The notes below the pieces were generated by a model. It made no database searches, was not told the origin of the DNA, and saw nothing but the letters and a program-made list of their open reading frames with translations. Made by a program: the position numbers and the translations under genes. DNA of 22,700 nt from assembly GCA_945937975.1 (NCBI GenBank), contig CAMEUD010000007.1, positions 1-22,700 of the forward strand, read 5' to 3'. The stretch's first letter is position 1. Every line of letters starts with the position of its first letter. Below are positions 7,363 to 15,603 of the stretch, piece after piece. The DNA is from an uncultured Clostridia bacterium (GTDB lineage: Bacteria; Bacillota; Clostridia; Christensenellales; UBA1242).

Positions 7363-10300
7363 TTACTCCTTTTTATCTTCCCTTAAAATAACATTTTCTT
7401 CGCCCAAAATTCCAATAAGTTCATTTACCAAATGATTATTGCCATTAACTTCGTTTGGTAATCTATATGCTTTATTATCGCTTGTACATCTTACCATAAC
7501 TGGACAATCACCCTGATATAAAGATAAAATTAAATTTACTTTATCTGCAATTTTTTGGTCGTGTAAGTCATATTTTAAGAAAAGTTTTTTGTTTGATACT
7601 TCTTCTTTTACTTCTTCTTTCATTTCACTCAATCTTTCGATAATAATTATCGGTTCTTTACCTGGGCGAACAGAGAATTTACCACCAATTTGAACAATCT
7701 TATCTTCTTCAATTAAGTCCTTATATCTTTCATAAATTTTTGGAACAGCCATTGCAGAATATACGCCATACAAATCTTCTATTTGCAATATGCTCATAGG
7801 TTTATTAGTTGTTTTTACAAGTATTCTTTTTGTTTCGGTTATAATTCCACCACAGTTTACAATCGCACCATCTTCAAGTTCATATTGCTCAACATTATTT
7901 CCTTCATCTTCAACATCTTCATCAGCAATATCATCATTTTTTGCAATCATCGTGCTTTTGAAATTAAAATCATTCCATCTTTGTGCAAAATTTTGCAATG
8001 GATGTCCTGACATATAAACGCCCATTATTTCTTTTTCATGTTTTAGTTTTGTTTCTTTGTTATATTCTTTTATTTGTGGAATCGTTACTTTGTCCATTTC
8101 TTTTGTTTCAACTTTAAAATTATCAAACAAAGAAAACTGTCCACTTTGTCTATTTTTCTTATCTGTTGCGACTTTGTTAATCACATCTTCATATATAGCC
8201 ATAAGTTGACTTCTATATAAGTGGAAACAATCAAAAGCACCACTAAGTATCAAACTTTCCATACTCTTTTTATTTACAACACCTGTGTCATATAGCCTTT
8301 CAACAAAGTTTCGTAAATCTTTAAATTCGCCATTTTTGTTTCTTTCATCAATCATTACATTGATAGCATTAACACCAACACCTTTAAGTCCACTCAATCC
8401 ATATCTAATTTTTCCATTTTCAATAGAGAAATATGTTGTACTTTTATTAATATCTGGGATTAACACTTCAATACCTTCACTTCTTGCATATGCAACATAT
8501 CTTTTTATTTCATCTGCATTTGTTATACGGTTATTGATAATTGCTGTTAAAAATTCTACTTCATAATAGCATTTAAGGTATGCTGTTTGATAAGTGAGCA
8601 TAGCATATGCTGTTGCATGAGATTTATTAAAGGCATATTGAGCAAAGGTTTCCATTTCGGAGAAAACTTTTTCAGCTGTTTCTTTTGGAATACCAAGTTT
8701 TATTGCACCTGGAATTGAATGTTTACCTGTTGGATCTTCCCAACCATTGATAAATTTTTCCCTTTCATGTGCCATTTTTTCAACTTTCTTTTTACCCATA
8801 ATTCTACGAACATTATCTGCTTGTCCAAGACTGTAACCACCCATAATTTGACAAATCTGCATAACTTGTTCTTGGTATACAATACAACCATAGGTAACTT
8901 TTAACACATCTTTAATACATTCATGAGGATATTCAACTTTTTCTGGGTTAAATTTGTTTCTGACATAAGTTGGAATACTATCCATTGGTCCTGGTCTATA
9001 AAGTGAAACACCTGCGATAATATCTTCAAGGCTACTTGGTTTCAAGTCTTTCATAAACTTTTTAAAACCACCACTTTCAAGTTGGAATATTGCTTCGGTT
9101 TTCCCTTGTCCAATCATATCATAAACATTTTTGTCATCATAACCCAATGTATCGAAATCAATATCTACATTATGTTGTTCTTTAACAAATTGCAATGCTT
9201 TATCAATATCAGTCAAAGTGTTAAGTCCCAAAAAGTCCATTTTGAGTAGTCCCAATGATTCAAGGTCAACAGCTTCATATTGTGTGGTTATATCAGCACC
9301 ATTTCTCGATTGTGGGACGAACTCATCAACTGGCTCTGGTGCAATAAGAACACCACAAGCGTGCATAGATGTATTCCTTGGGAATCCTTCAACTTTTATC
9401 GCAACATCAATAACATGTCGTAAGTCAACATCATTATCATAAATTTCACGAAGTTCAGGAACAATATATTTATCATTTTCAGGTTTTCCTGTTTTTCCAA
9501 AATAATATGCAAGAACAGGTGGTTTTTTGATACCTTCTGGTAATCTGTTTGGAATAAGTTTTGTAATTTTGTCAGTTTGTGAATATGGTATTTGCAAAAC
9601 TCTGCCAACATCTTTTATCGCATTTTTTGCTTGCATTTTACCAAAGGTAATAATATATGAAACATTTTCTGGGTGATATTTTCTTTTTGCATATTCAATT
9701 ACTTCACCCCTTCTTTCTTTATCAAAGTCAACATCAAAGTCGGGCATTGAGACTCTTTCACGATTAATAAATCTTTCAAAGAATAAAGCATACTTTAATG
9801 GGTCAACTTTTGTTATTCCCATAAGATAGGCAACAATACTACCAGCACCACTTCCACGACCTGGTCCAACAGAAATGCCATTTTCTTTTGCCCAGTTGAT
9901 ATAGTCCCAAACAACAAGGAAGTATTCAACAAAACCCATTTCATGAATTGTTGTAAGTTCATATTCAACTCTTTCATAAACTTCTTTTGTTGCATTTGGA
10001 TATTTTTTGGGCAAGTTATCATAAGTCAACTTTTTCATATATTCAAAAGTTGTCATTCCGTTTTCTGGAACATATGGCGGAATAAAGTTTTCATTTGCAG
10101 GAAGAACATATTTTTCTTCAAGTCCCATTTCTCCATGCACTTTTCTTTTTATGACAACATCACATTTGTCAGCAATTTCTAATGTTGTTTTTAACGCATC
10201 TTCAAACCCAACAAATGCTTCCTTCATTTCATCATAGGTTTTGAAATACAGCTCTTGTGTTGAAAACTTAAATCTGTCTGGGTCGTTTTGGGTTTTACCC

Positions 10301-10968
10301 ATTTGAACGCACATAAGAATATCTTGTATTTCTGCATCATCTTTAGTTAAATAGTGGCAGTCATTTGTTGCAACAAGTTTAATGCCTGTTCTTTTGCTTA
10401 TTTCACTAAGTCCCATCATAATTTCTTTGTCTTCTGGGAAATAATGGTTTTGTATTTCAAGATAAAAATCACCTGGAGCAAACATTGAGTTTAAATACAA
10501 CGCAAATTTTTCTGCGTCTTCCAATCTATGTTCCAAAATCAACTGTTGAACTCTACCGAACAAACACGCAGAAAGACATATAAGCCCTTCGCTATATTTT
10601 CCCAAAGTTTTATAATCAATTCTTGGTTTGTAATAATATCCATCAATAAATGCTATTGAATTAAGTTTTAGCATATTTTTATAGCCGGTATTATTTTTTG
10701 CCAAAATAATTAAATGGTCATATTTTGATTTACCTTGCTTGTTTGTTAAATCATCACACATATAAAATTCACAACCAATAATTGGTTTTATTCCAGCACC
10801 AAGACAAGCAGTGTAAAACTGCAATGCTCCATACATATTACCATGGTCAGTAATTGCTACTGCCTTCCAACCCCTATTTTTTGTTTCTTTTACAAGGTCG
10901 CCAACTCTTATTGCACCATCAAGCAAACTAAATTCTGTATGGTTATGAAGGTGTACAAATTGTTCCAT
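7363..10968 (-). CDS. dnaE: DNA polymerase III alpha subunit, DnaE
   Basis: This C-family polymerase of 1201 residues has the usual full length. The N-terminal PHP domain keeps its metal-type residues: HLHNH (6-10), TDHG (40-43), CEFY (66-69) and NDCHYL (202-207). The palm carries PDFDVDFD (409-416) with Asp412 and Asp414 and the third Asp in KMDFLGL (Asp578). The fingers, beta-binding region and a C-terminal OB-type domain (about 1020-1090) follow. As in other Bacillota it presumably works beside PolC, elongating primers at the replisome; PolC is not in this window. Its ATG overlaps the whiA stop by one base (TAATG), with AAAGGAG in the end of whiA, so translation is coupled. Confidence 0.97.
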   Translation of the reverse strand: MEQFVHLHNHTEFSLLDGAIRVGDLVKETKNRGWKAVAITDHGNMYGALQFYTACLGAGIKPIIGCEFYMCDDLTNKQGKSKYDHLIILAKNNTGYKNMLKLNSIAFIDGYYYKPRIDYKTLGKYSEGLICLSACLFGRVQQLILEHRLEDAEKFALYLNSMFAPGDFYLEIQNHYFPEDKEIMMGLSEISKRTGIKLVATNDCHYLTKDDAEIQDILMCVQMGKTQNDPDRFKFSTQELYFKTYDEMKEAFVGFEDALKTTLEIADKCDVVIKRKVHGEMGLEEKYVLPANENFIPPYVPENGMTTFEYMKKLTYDNLPKKYPNATKEVYERVEYELTTIHEMGFVEYFLVVWDYINWAKENGISVGPGRGSGAGSIVAYLMGITKVDPLKYALFFERFINRERVSMPDFDVDFDKERRGEVIEYAKRKYHPENVSYIITFGKMQAKNAIKDVGRVLQIPYSQTDKITKLIPNRLPEGIKKPPVLAYYFGKTGKPENDKYIVPELREIYDNDVDLRHVIDVAIKVEGFPRNTSMHACGVLIAPEPVDEFVPQSRNGADITTQYEAVDLESLGLLKMDFLGLNTLTDIDKALQFVKEQHNVDIDFDTLGYDDKNVYDMIGQGKTEAIFQLESGGFKKFMKDLKPSSLEDIIAGVSLYRPGPMDSIPTYVRNKFNPEKVEYPHECIKDVLKVTYGCIVYQEQVMQICQIMGGYSLGQADNVRRIMGKKKVEKMAHEREKFINGWEDPTGKHSIPGAIKLGIPKETAEKVFSEMETFAQYAFNKSHATAYAMLTYQTAYLKCYYEVEFLTAIINNRITNADEIKRYVAYARSEGIEVLIPDINKSTTYFSIENGKIRYGLSGLKGVGVNAINVMIDERNKNGEFKDLRNFVERLYDTGVVNKKSMESLILSGAFDCFHLYRSQLMAIYEDVINKVATDKKNRQSGQFSLFDNFKVETKEMDKVTIPQIKEYNKETKLKHEKEIMGVYMSGHPLQNFAQRWNDFNFKSTMIAKNDDIADEDVEDEGNNVEQYELEDGAIVNCGGIITETKRILVKTTNKPMSILQIEDLYGVYSAMAVPKIYERYKDLIEEDKIVQIGGKFSVRPGKEPIIIIERLSEMKEEVKEEVSNKKLFLKYDLHDQKIADKVNLILSLYQGDCPVMVRCTSDNKAYRLPNEVNGNNHLVNELIGILGEENVILREDKKE

Positions 10969-11927
10969 TATTTCTCCTTTACTTTATCTGCGATTTTAAT
11001 CAGTTTATTTAATCTATAATTTAATGCACTTTTGGTTATTGGAAAACCAGCAAGACGAACAAGCTCGTCCAAACTTTCTTCTTGGTTCGCCATTCTAAGT
11101 AGTGCAACATTTTGAAGGTCTTGTGGTAATTCTTCAAGACCTATTTTTGTTATTATTGTTGATATTGCATCATTTTGTTTAAAACTTGCTTCAACTGTTT
11201 TGTTAATATTTGCATTCACGCAATTTGTTTGTCTGTTTACTTTATTCCTTAATTCTCTTACTGCAATTTCATTTTGAAGTGAAAAAACACAATTATATGC
11301 ACCGATAAGCGCCAATATATTACTCACTTCGTTTGCATCTTTAACATACAAAATATACAAATTTTTGCGTTTTACAATTTTTGCATATATTTCAAATTCA
11401 GTTAAAACTTCTTTAAGTCCTTCCAAAAACTGCTCATTTTTGGAAGCAAATTCCATATGATAACCTGTGGATAATCTATCATCTTTATTAATTTTTATAC
11501 TTGAAGTTCCACAACCAACAAAAACGCCACTAACAAAATGTTTCAAGTTGTCTTGTTCTTTCAAAAAATATTTATCTATTTTGTATCTTCTAACAAGTTT
11601 TTCTTCTTTTATTGCAATGCAACCTGTATCCATTAATATTTGACAAGCAAGTGAAGGCTCAAAAGACAATTTAAAATAGTCTTCCTTTTTTATTTGATAA
11701 CTTTTACAAACTTCAACTTCTGCACTTTTTCCATACATTCTTTTTATTATATCATTTACATATGGTGCCAAATTTTCCAAATCAGTATTTAGTGTCAAAC
11801 TAACTTCTGGTTCAAGAATAATAACAGCAGAACTTGAAAAAAGTCCACTTAAAAAAGCAAGACAACTATAATCATCTTCAATTGTCTTACTTAATATTTC
11901 ATTTTTAACATCTTTTGAAAAACTCAC
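10968..11927 (-). CDS. whiA: WhiA, sporulation/cell-division associated DNA-binding protein
   Basis: WhiA combines an N-terminal LAGLIDADG-homing-endonuclease-like fold with a C-terminal helix-turn-helix. It is nearly universal in Gram-positive bacteria. In Streptomyces it controls sporulation septation, and in Bacillus it affects division and chromosome segregation. Visible hallmarks over 319 residues are GVFVGCGTSSI (about 134-144), GYHMEF, NKVNRQTNCVNANINKTV (linker, about 228-245) and the HTH with SLDELVRLAGFPITKSALNYRLNKL at the end (about 283-307). The start is GTG 11927, which overlaps the PHP gene's TGA by four bases. The gene is coupled to dnaE downstream. The yvcK and rapZ genes that normally precede whiA in Bacillota are not here. 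Confidence 0.95.
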   Translation of the reverse strand: MSFSKDVKNEILSKTIEDDYSCLAFLSGLFSSSAVIILEPEVSLTLNTDLENLAPYVNDIIKRMYGKSAEVEVCKSYQIKKEDYFKLSFEPSLACQILMDTGCIAIKEEKLVRRYKIDKYFLKEQDNLKHFVSGVFVGCGTSSIKINKDDRLSTGYHMEFASKNEQFLEGLKEVLTEFEIYAKIVKRKNLYILYVKDANEVSNILALIGAYNCVFSLQNEIAVRELRNKVNRQTNCVNANINKTVEASFKQNDAISTIITKIGLEELPQDLQNVALLRMANQEESLDELVRLAGFPITKSALNYRLNKLIKIADKVKEK

Positions 11928-12691
11928 TTTACTACCTTTGGTTTAATTTCTATTTTTTTGCCATAGTTTGCAATTCTATCAAAGTCAACACCATTTTTTA
12001 TTGCAAAATTTAATGGTTTATCAACTTCTCCAACTCTACTTGCACTATGCGCATCACTATCTATTGTTATTTTTGCACCATTTTTTATTACTGTTTGAAT
12101 ATCTTGGTATGTGTAGGCAATTCTTTTCCCATTTATTTCAAGATGTGTTCCTGTTTTTTGTGCGTGCTTTGAAAGTTCATCAAAGTCAACAACCATACCA
12201 ACACCTGGGTGTGAAATTATATCAATGGGATACTTGTCCATTGCCATCATAAGAGAAAGAGTGTTTCTTTCTTTTGTTTTTTTGCTCTTTATACCAAGTA
12301 AATTTGGAACATAAAACTTCCAAAATTCTTTTACACTTTTTGCCCTTGCAAATTTATGAAAGCCAACAACGATTAAATCAAATAACCCCACTTCATCTTT
12401 TGTTAAATCAATATCTCCTTGGCTTGATATTATATTTGCTTCTATTCCAAGATAAATTTTTACACCCGTTATTTTTTGAGCATAATCAATTTCTTCTCTC
12501 ATTCTTGAAATATTCTTCTTTTGAAGTCCATACAATTTATGATTTAGTCCATGTTCTGTTATTGCAATTTCTTTTAAGCCTTTTTTTTGTGCAATAAGAG
12601 CATTTTCAAGTATAGTTCCAGTGGCATGCATAGCATTATGCTTTCCACTTGAATATATTGTATGAGTATGATAATCACCATATAAAATCAT
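11924..12691 (-). CDS. PHP-domain phosphoesterase (YcdX/histidinol-phosphatase-like)
   Basis: The protein has 255 residues and is a stand-alone PHP domain. Metal-binding residues are all visible in order: DYHTH (Asp6, His8, His10), TEHG (Glu46, His47), GIEAN (Glu84), GFHKF (His112), SHPG (His161) and DSDAH (211-215). The best match by eye is the YcdX-like group of phosphatases; the substrate is unknown. It begins directly after the murB stop, with GGAG inside the end of murB, and its TGA overlaps the GTG of whiA. A PHP gene between murB and the whiA cluster is a common clostridial arrangement. Confidence 0.85.
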   Translation of the reverse strand: MILYGDYHTHTIYSSGKHNAMHATGTILENALIAQKKGLKEIAITEHGLNHKLYGLQKKNISRMREEIDYAQKITGVKIYLGIEANIISSQGDIDLTKDEVGLFDLIVVGFHKFARAKSVKEFWKFYVPNLLGIKSKKTKERNTLSLMMAMDKYPIDIISHPGVGMVVDFDELSKHAQKTGTHLEINGKRIAYTYQDIQTVIKNGAKITIDSDAHSASRVGEVDKPLNFAIKNGVDFDRIANYGKKIEIKPKVVK

Positions 12692-13609
12692 TTAATCATC
12701 TCCAATTAAAATTACTTCTTCATCAAGCATCACTCCACAACTTTCATACACTTTCATTTTTATAAGTGCAATCAAGTCTTTAATATCTTGCATAGTTGCA
12801 TTGTTTTTATTTACAATAAAATTACCATGCAAAGTGGAAACTTGTGCCCCATTTATTGTAACACCTTTTAACCCCAAATTGTCAATTATTTTACCAGCAA
12901 TTATTCCATTTGTTTTTTTAAAAGTACTGCCAAAATTAAAAGTTTCAAGTGGTTGTGCGATTTTTCTTTTAGAAAAATATTCATTACACTTTTTTTCAAT
13001 TTGGTTTTTATCTCCATTTTTTAATTTTAGCCATACCTTTAAAACAATATAACCTTTTTCTTTAACTACGCTTTGCCTATATGAAAAGGTTAGATTCTTA
13101 CCTTTTATAATCTTTATTTTTTCGCCATCAAATATTTGTATTTTTTTAACATAGTTGCCTATTTCATCACCATAAGCCCCAGCATTCATATATATTGCTC
13201 CACCCATTGTCCCAGGTATACCAAAACTAAATTCAAGTCCCGATAATGAATTCTCTATCAAATACCTATTTAGGGCAAATAGATTAACTCCACACATTGC
13301 ACAAATAATTTCTTTTTTCTGTACAATTTTATTTAATTTTTTAGTACAAATCACCACACCACGAAAACCATTATCTGCAAAAACGACTTTTGTACCATTA
13401 CCTAAAATGAAATACTTAATGTTGTTATTTTTGCAATATTTTATTATGTCCACGAACTCTTTTATTGTTTGTGGTTCAACATAATAATCTGCATTCCCAC
13501 CTACTCTAATTGAATTATGTTTACTCAATTTTTCATCTTTTATTGCATTAAAATTAATTATAAAATACCCTATACTATTTTCTTTTATTTTTTTACAAAA
13601 CTTCCCCAT
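12692..13609 (-). CDS. murB: MurB, UDP-N-acetylenolpyruvoylglucosamine reductase
   Basis: MurB is the FAD enzyme that reduces UDP-GlcNAc-enolpyruvate to UDP-MurNAc with NADPH in peptidoglycan synthesis. From ATG 13609 the protein has 305 residues. Motifs are SIRVGG (about 33-38), GNGTKVV (71-77), the FAD loop GIPGTMGGAIYMNAGAYG (130-147), YRQS (177-180), the proton-donor Ser in GSTFKK (Ser228) and a C-terminal Glu in LDEEVILIG. The short form without the E. coli insert marks it as type II. The frame stays open upstream to a TTG at 13651, but the ATG gives the usual distance to the RVGG motif. I see no Shine-Dalgarno before it, and a promoter-like -10 lies only five bases away. First gene of the murB-PHP-whiA-dnaE-pfkA-like operon. 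Confidence 0.93.
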   Translation of the reverse strand: MGKFCKKIKENSIGYFIINFNAIKDEKLSKHNSIRVGGNADYYVEPQTIKEFVDIIKYCKNNNIKYFILGNGTKVVFADNGFRGVVICTKKLNKIVQKKEIICAMCGVNLFALNRYLIENSLSGLEFSFGIPGTMGGAIYMNAGAYGDEIGNYVKKIQIFDGEKIKIIKGKNLTFSYRQSVVKEKGYIVLKVWLKLKNGDKNQIEKKCNEYFSKRKIAQPLETFNFGSTFKKTNGIIAGKIIDNLGLKGVTINGAQVSTLHGNFIVNKNNATMQDIKDLIALIKMKVYESCGVMLDEEVILIGDD

Positions 13610-13614
13610 ATTAA

Positions 13615-13644
13615 ATAGTATGTTTATATGTAAAAATAGTTCAA
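13615..13644 (-). promoter_or_regulatory. Possible murB operon promoter, nearly leaderless
   Basis: On the minus strand TTGAAC (13644-13639) is followed after 18 bases by TACTAT (13620-13615). A start point 6-7 bases on would fall at or next to the murB ATG (13609). No better promoter is visible between the upstream terminator and murB. Confidence 0.35.
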
Positions 13645-13662
13645 ACAACAATTAAATTAAAA

Positions 13663-13698
13663 AAGGCAGAATTGACATAAATCTGTCAGTTTCGCCTT
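13663..13698 (-). terminator. Terminator of the FN3 / Spo0A-like operon
   Basis: An outer stem AAGGC (13663-13667) / GCCTT (13694-13698) and an inner stem TGACA (13673-13677) / TGTCA (13684-13688) are joined by a mostly mismatched 5x5 internal loop. On the minus strand GCC is followed by six T's. On the + strand the hairpin is followed by ATTTTT, but no + gene reads into it. It separates the Spo0A-like gene from murB. Confidence 0.65.
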
Positions 13699-13719
13699 AT
13701 TTTTATACATATTTTATCT

Positions 13720-14358
13720 TTAACATTCTAAACAATATTTATATAAATCGTTTATAACATCTTTAACTCTTGTACTTTTTAAATTAAAATTTTTTTGTTC
13801 AAGTAATTTTGCATATTCTTTTACTGTTGGTCTAATCAAATCACACAAATTATTACAATTTATACAATTTGATGTTGCAACTTCTTCCATTAACTGTTTA
13901 GTTATCTTTGGTATACACAACTTTTTCATTTCAAAAATCAAAGTTTTTATATAAAGTGAATAAGTACTATTTACAACTGCACCCAATTCGTTAAACTTGT
14001 CATTTATTCTTTGCAAACACTTTTCACTATTAAATTTGTATACAATGCTATAAAATAGATTAGAAGATAAAAATTTATTAATACTTTCATAAACTATATT
14101 TTTGTTTAAGTCATAAATTTTATCATCATTAATATAGAAAATTTTGTTTGTATGTTCGTTTGAAATGTATTTTTTTATTTCTTCAAATTTTTCTGTTAAT
14201 TCCACTAAAACAGCATTAACACCATCGTGAAACTTGCTTAACATATCAAAAATATTTCTACATGGAACAATTTCTATACCCTTTGCTAAAGATGCTTTTC
14301 TTAAATTATAAAGCATACAATAATTATCATCAGATAAGAATATACACTCTTTGTTCAT
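13720..14358 (-). CDS. Spo0A-like response regulator with degenerate receiver and divergent Spo0A_C domain
   Basis: The N-terminus CIFLSDDNYCMLYNL aligns by eye with the first strand and acidic pair of Spo0A-type receivers (Asp10, Asp11). The third strand ends AVLVEL, so the phosphoacceptor position holds Glu53 instead of Asp. Residues about 115-185 resemble the Spo0A C-terminal DNA-binding domain. INDKFNELGAVVNSTYSLYI matches the first helices, and ITKQLMEEVA, then CNNLCDLIRPTVKEY, match ITKELYP-IAKK and the VERAIRHAI recognition helix. That helix is strongly altered and flanked by cysteines (Cys165, 168, 172), with a further CLEC at the very end (Cys209, 212). It begins three bases after the FN3 gene with only a weak ribosome binding site, so it is likely co-transcribed. 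It could be a diverged transcription factor or have lost DNA binding. The family call is by pattern only. Confidence 0.6.
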   Translation of the reverse strand: MNKECIFLSDDNYCMLYNLRKASLAKGIEIVPCRNIFDMLSKFHDGVNAVLVELTEKFEEIKKYISNEHTNKIFYINDDKIYDLNKNIVYESINKFLSSNLFYSIVYKFNSEKCLQRINDKFNELGAVVNSTYSLYIKTLIFEMKKLCIPKITKQLMEEVATSNCINCNNLCDLIRPTVKEYAKLLEQKNFNLKSTRVKDVINDLYKYCLEC

Positions 14359-14361
14359 AGA

Positions 14362-15414
14362 TTACAAATCCATTCCAATTCCACTTGTTGTTGTTTTTAA
14401 TTGTGATGTTGTGTTTGTTCTTGCTTGATTGCTTTCATAAGTCAAATTTGCCCAATCATAAAAATCACCAGTAAGTTCGTGGAAATCTAGTTCACCAGCA
14501 TTTACTTCATTTGCATTTTGCAATTTTGTAGTATAATTAACTGCTTTAGATGTTGACGGATTATAGAAAGCGACTTCTATAGTATTTGCTATGTATTTAA
14601 TATCATCACCTTTTGTTAGTCTATATGTTCCATACATTGTCAAACCATCTACACCTTGGTCAGCGACTTCACTTGAAACTACCTTAAAGTCATATCCTTG
14701 TTTTCTGTATTCTTCCATTTGACCAACATAAGAATTTGATTTAAGGAAATACTCTGCAGATTTATATCTTGAATAGTCATATTCACTAATTTTGTCAGTT
14801 CCCAATACTTTTGCATTCATTGCTTCTTGTAAAGAATTAATTTTCCTATCAAAGCTTGTTTCGTATGACATAACTTTATCTTTTCCATTAGAATTAATTA
14901 CATGGCACTTTGAATATAATATATTATTATTTATATAAAGACTTGCAATATTTACCAAATCTGTATTTCTATCTAACTTATTAACAAATGCAAAAACTGA
15001 TTGAGTTGAAATAGCATTGTCTGGAATTGTATAAGTAAATATATCTGACCATTTTGAAGATTCATATACACCTGTTGTGTCTATTGCTTGAACTTTCATA
15101 TCTGAAACTTTATCAACTGGCATATATACATAGTAGTTTGTCTCTACTTGTTTTTGCTTGCCATTGACATCAACTTTATACATATTTGCATGTTCAACTT
15201 CATTCCAAGAAAGTGTATTTGTTTTTTCATCAAAAGAAACATTTGTAACTTGGCTTAATCTTTCATGTGTTGGAGGATTACTTGGATTGTTACCACCACC
15301 AATTACTCCAAATTGATTAAGAGCAATAACACCAGCAATAACTGCAACACCAGCAGTTGCAACTGTTGCTATTGTCTTGAATATTTTAGATGTTTTAGAT
15401 TTTTCTTTTTTCAT
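14362..15414 (-). CDS. Membrane-anchored protein with a fibronectin type III-like domain
   Basis: This 350-residue protein has a basic N-terminus, one strong membrane segment (about 14-33), a GGGNNPSNPPTH linker and then an FN3-like beta domain (about 45-130). The FN3 hallmarks are VTNVSFDEKTNTLSWNEV and A-MYKVDVNG, with the conserved Trp and Tyr. The remaining ~220 residues are exported by prediction and not recognised. The frame is open to 15483, but a consensus promoter (15434-15462) lies inside that extension, and AGAGGT precedes ATG 15414, which fixes the start. It is followed three bases later by the Spo0A-like gene and divergent from the second Spo0A-like gene. Its outside domain next to a regulator suggests a surface or sensing role, which is inference. 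Confidence 0.78.
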   Translation of the reverse strand: MKKEKSKTSKIFKTIATVATAGVAVIAGVIALNQFGVIGGGNNPSNPPTHERLSQVTNVSFDEKTNTLSWNEVEHANMYKVDVNGKQKQVETNYYVYMPVDKVSDMKVQAIDTTGVYESSKWSDIFTYTIPDNAISTQSVFAFVNKLDRNTDLVNIASLYINNNILYSKCHVINSNGKDKVMSYETSFDRKINSLQEAMNAKVLGTDKISEYDYSRYKSAEYFLKSNSYVGQMEEYRKQGYDFKVVSSEVADQGVDGLTMYGTYRLTKGDDIKYIANTIEVAFYNPSTSKAVNYTTKLQNANEVNAGELDFHELTGDFYDWANLTYESNQARTNTTSQLKTTTSGIGMDL

Positions 15415-15433
15415 ATCAACCTCTTTTTTTTGT

Positions 15434-15462
15434 ATTCTATCATATCGCAGTTGTTTTTGCAA
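15434..15462 (-). promoter_or_regulatory. Sigma-A promoter of the FN3 / Spo0A-like operon
   Basis: On the minus strand TTGCAA (15462-15457), a 17-base spacer, then TAGAAT (15439-15434). AGAGGT and ATG 15414 follow at normal distances. This promoter lies within the longer open frame and shows that the upstream 23 codons are not translated from it. Confidence 0.75.
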
Positions 15463-15553
15463 TACCTTTTTCTTTTTCCCCATTTCTAAAAATTCTAATT
15501 TTTCTATTTTTTATACAAAATCACTAATTTTTGAAAACATTTGTAAAAATATG

Positions 15554-15582
15554 TTGCATTTTGTATTTTTATTTGATATGAT
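15554..15582 (+). promoter_or_regulatory. Sigma-A promoter of the interrupted Spo0A-like gene
   Basis: TTGCAT (15554-15559), 17 bases, TATGAT (15577-15582). A ribosome binding site AAGGAAGGA (15592-15600) and ATG 15604 follow. The intact expression signals contrast with the stop codon inside the gene. Confidence 0.75.
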
Positions 15583-15603
15583 ACGATTGTCAAGGAAGGA
15601 ATT

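Noticed and set aside
13610..13651. TTG-initiated longer MurB
   Set aside because: The added 14 residues are hydrophobic and outside the family alignment, and they overlap the probable promoter.
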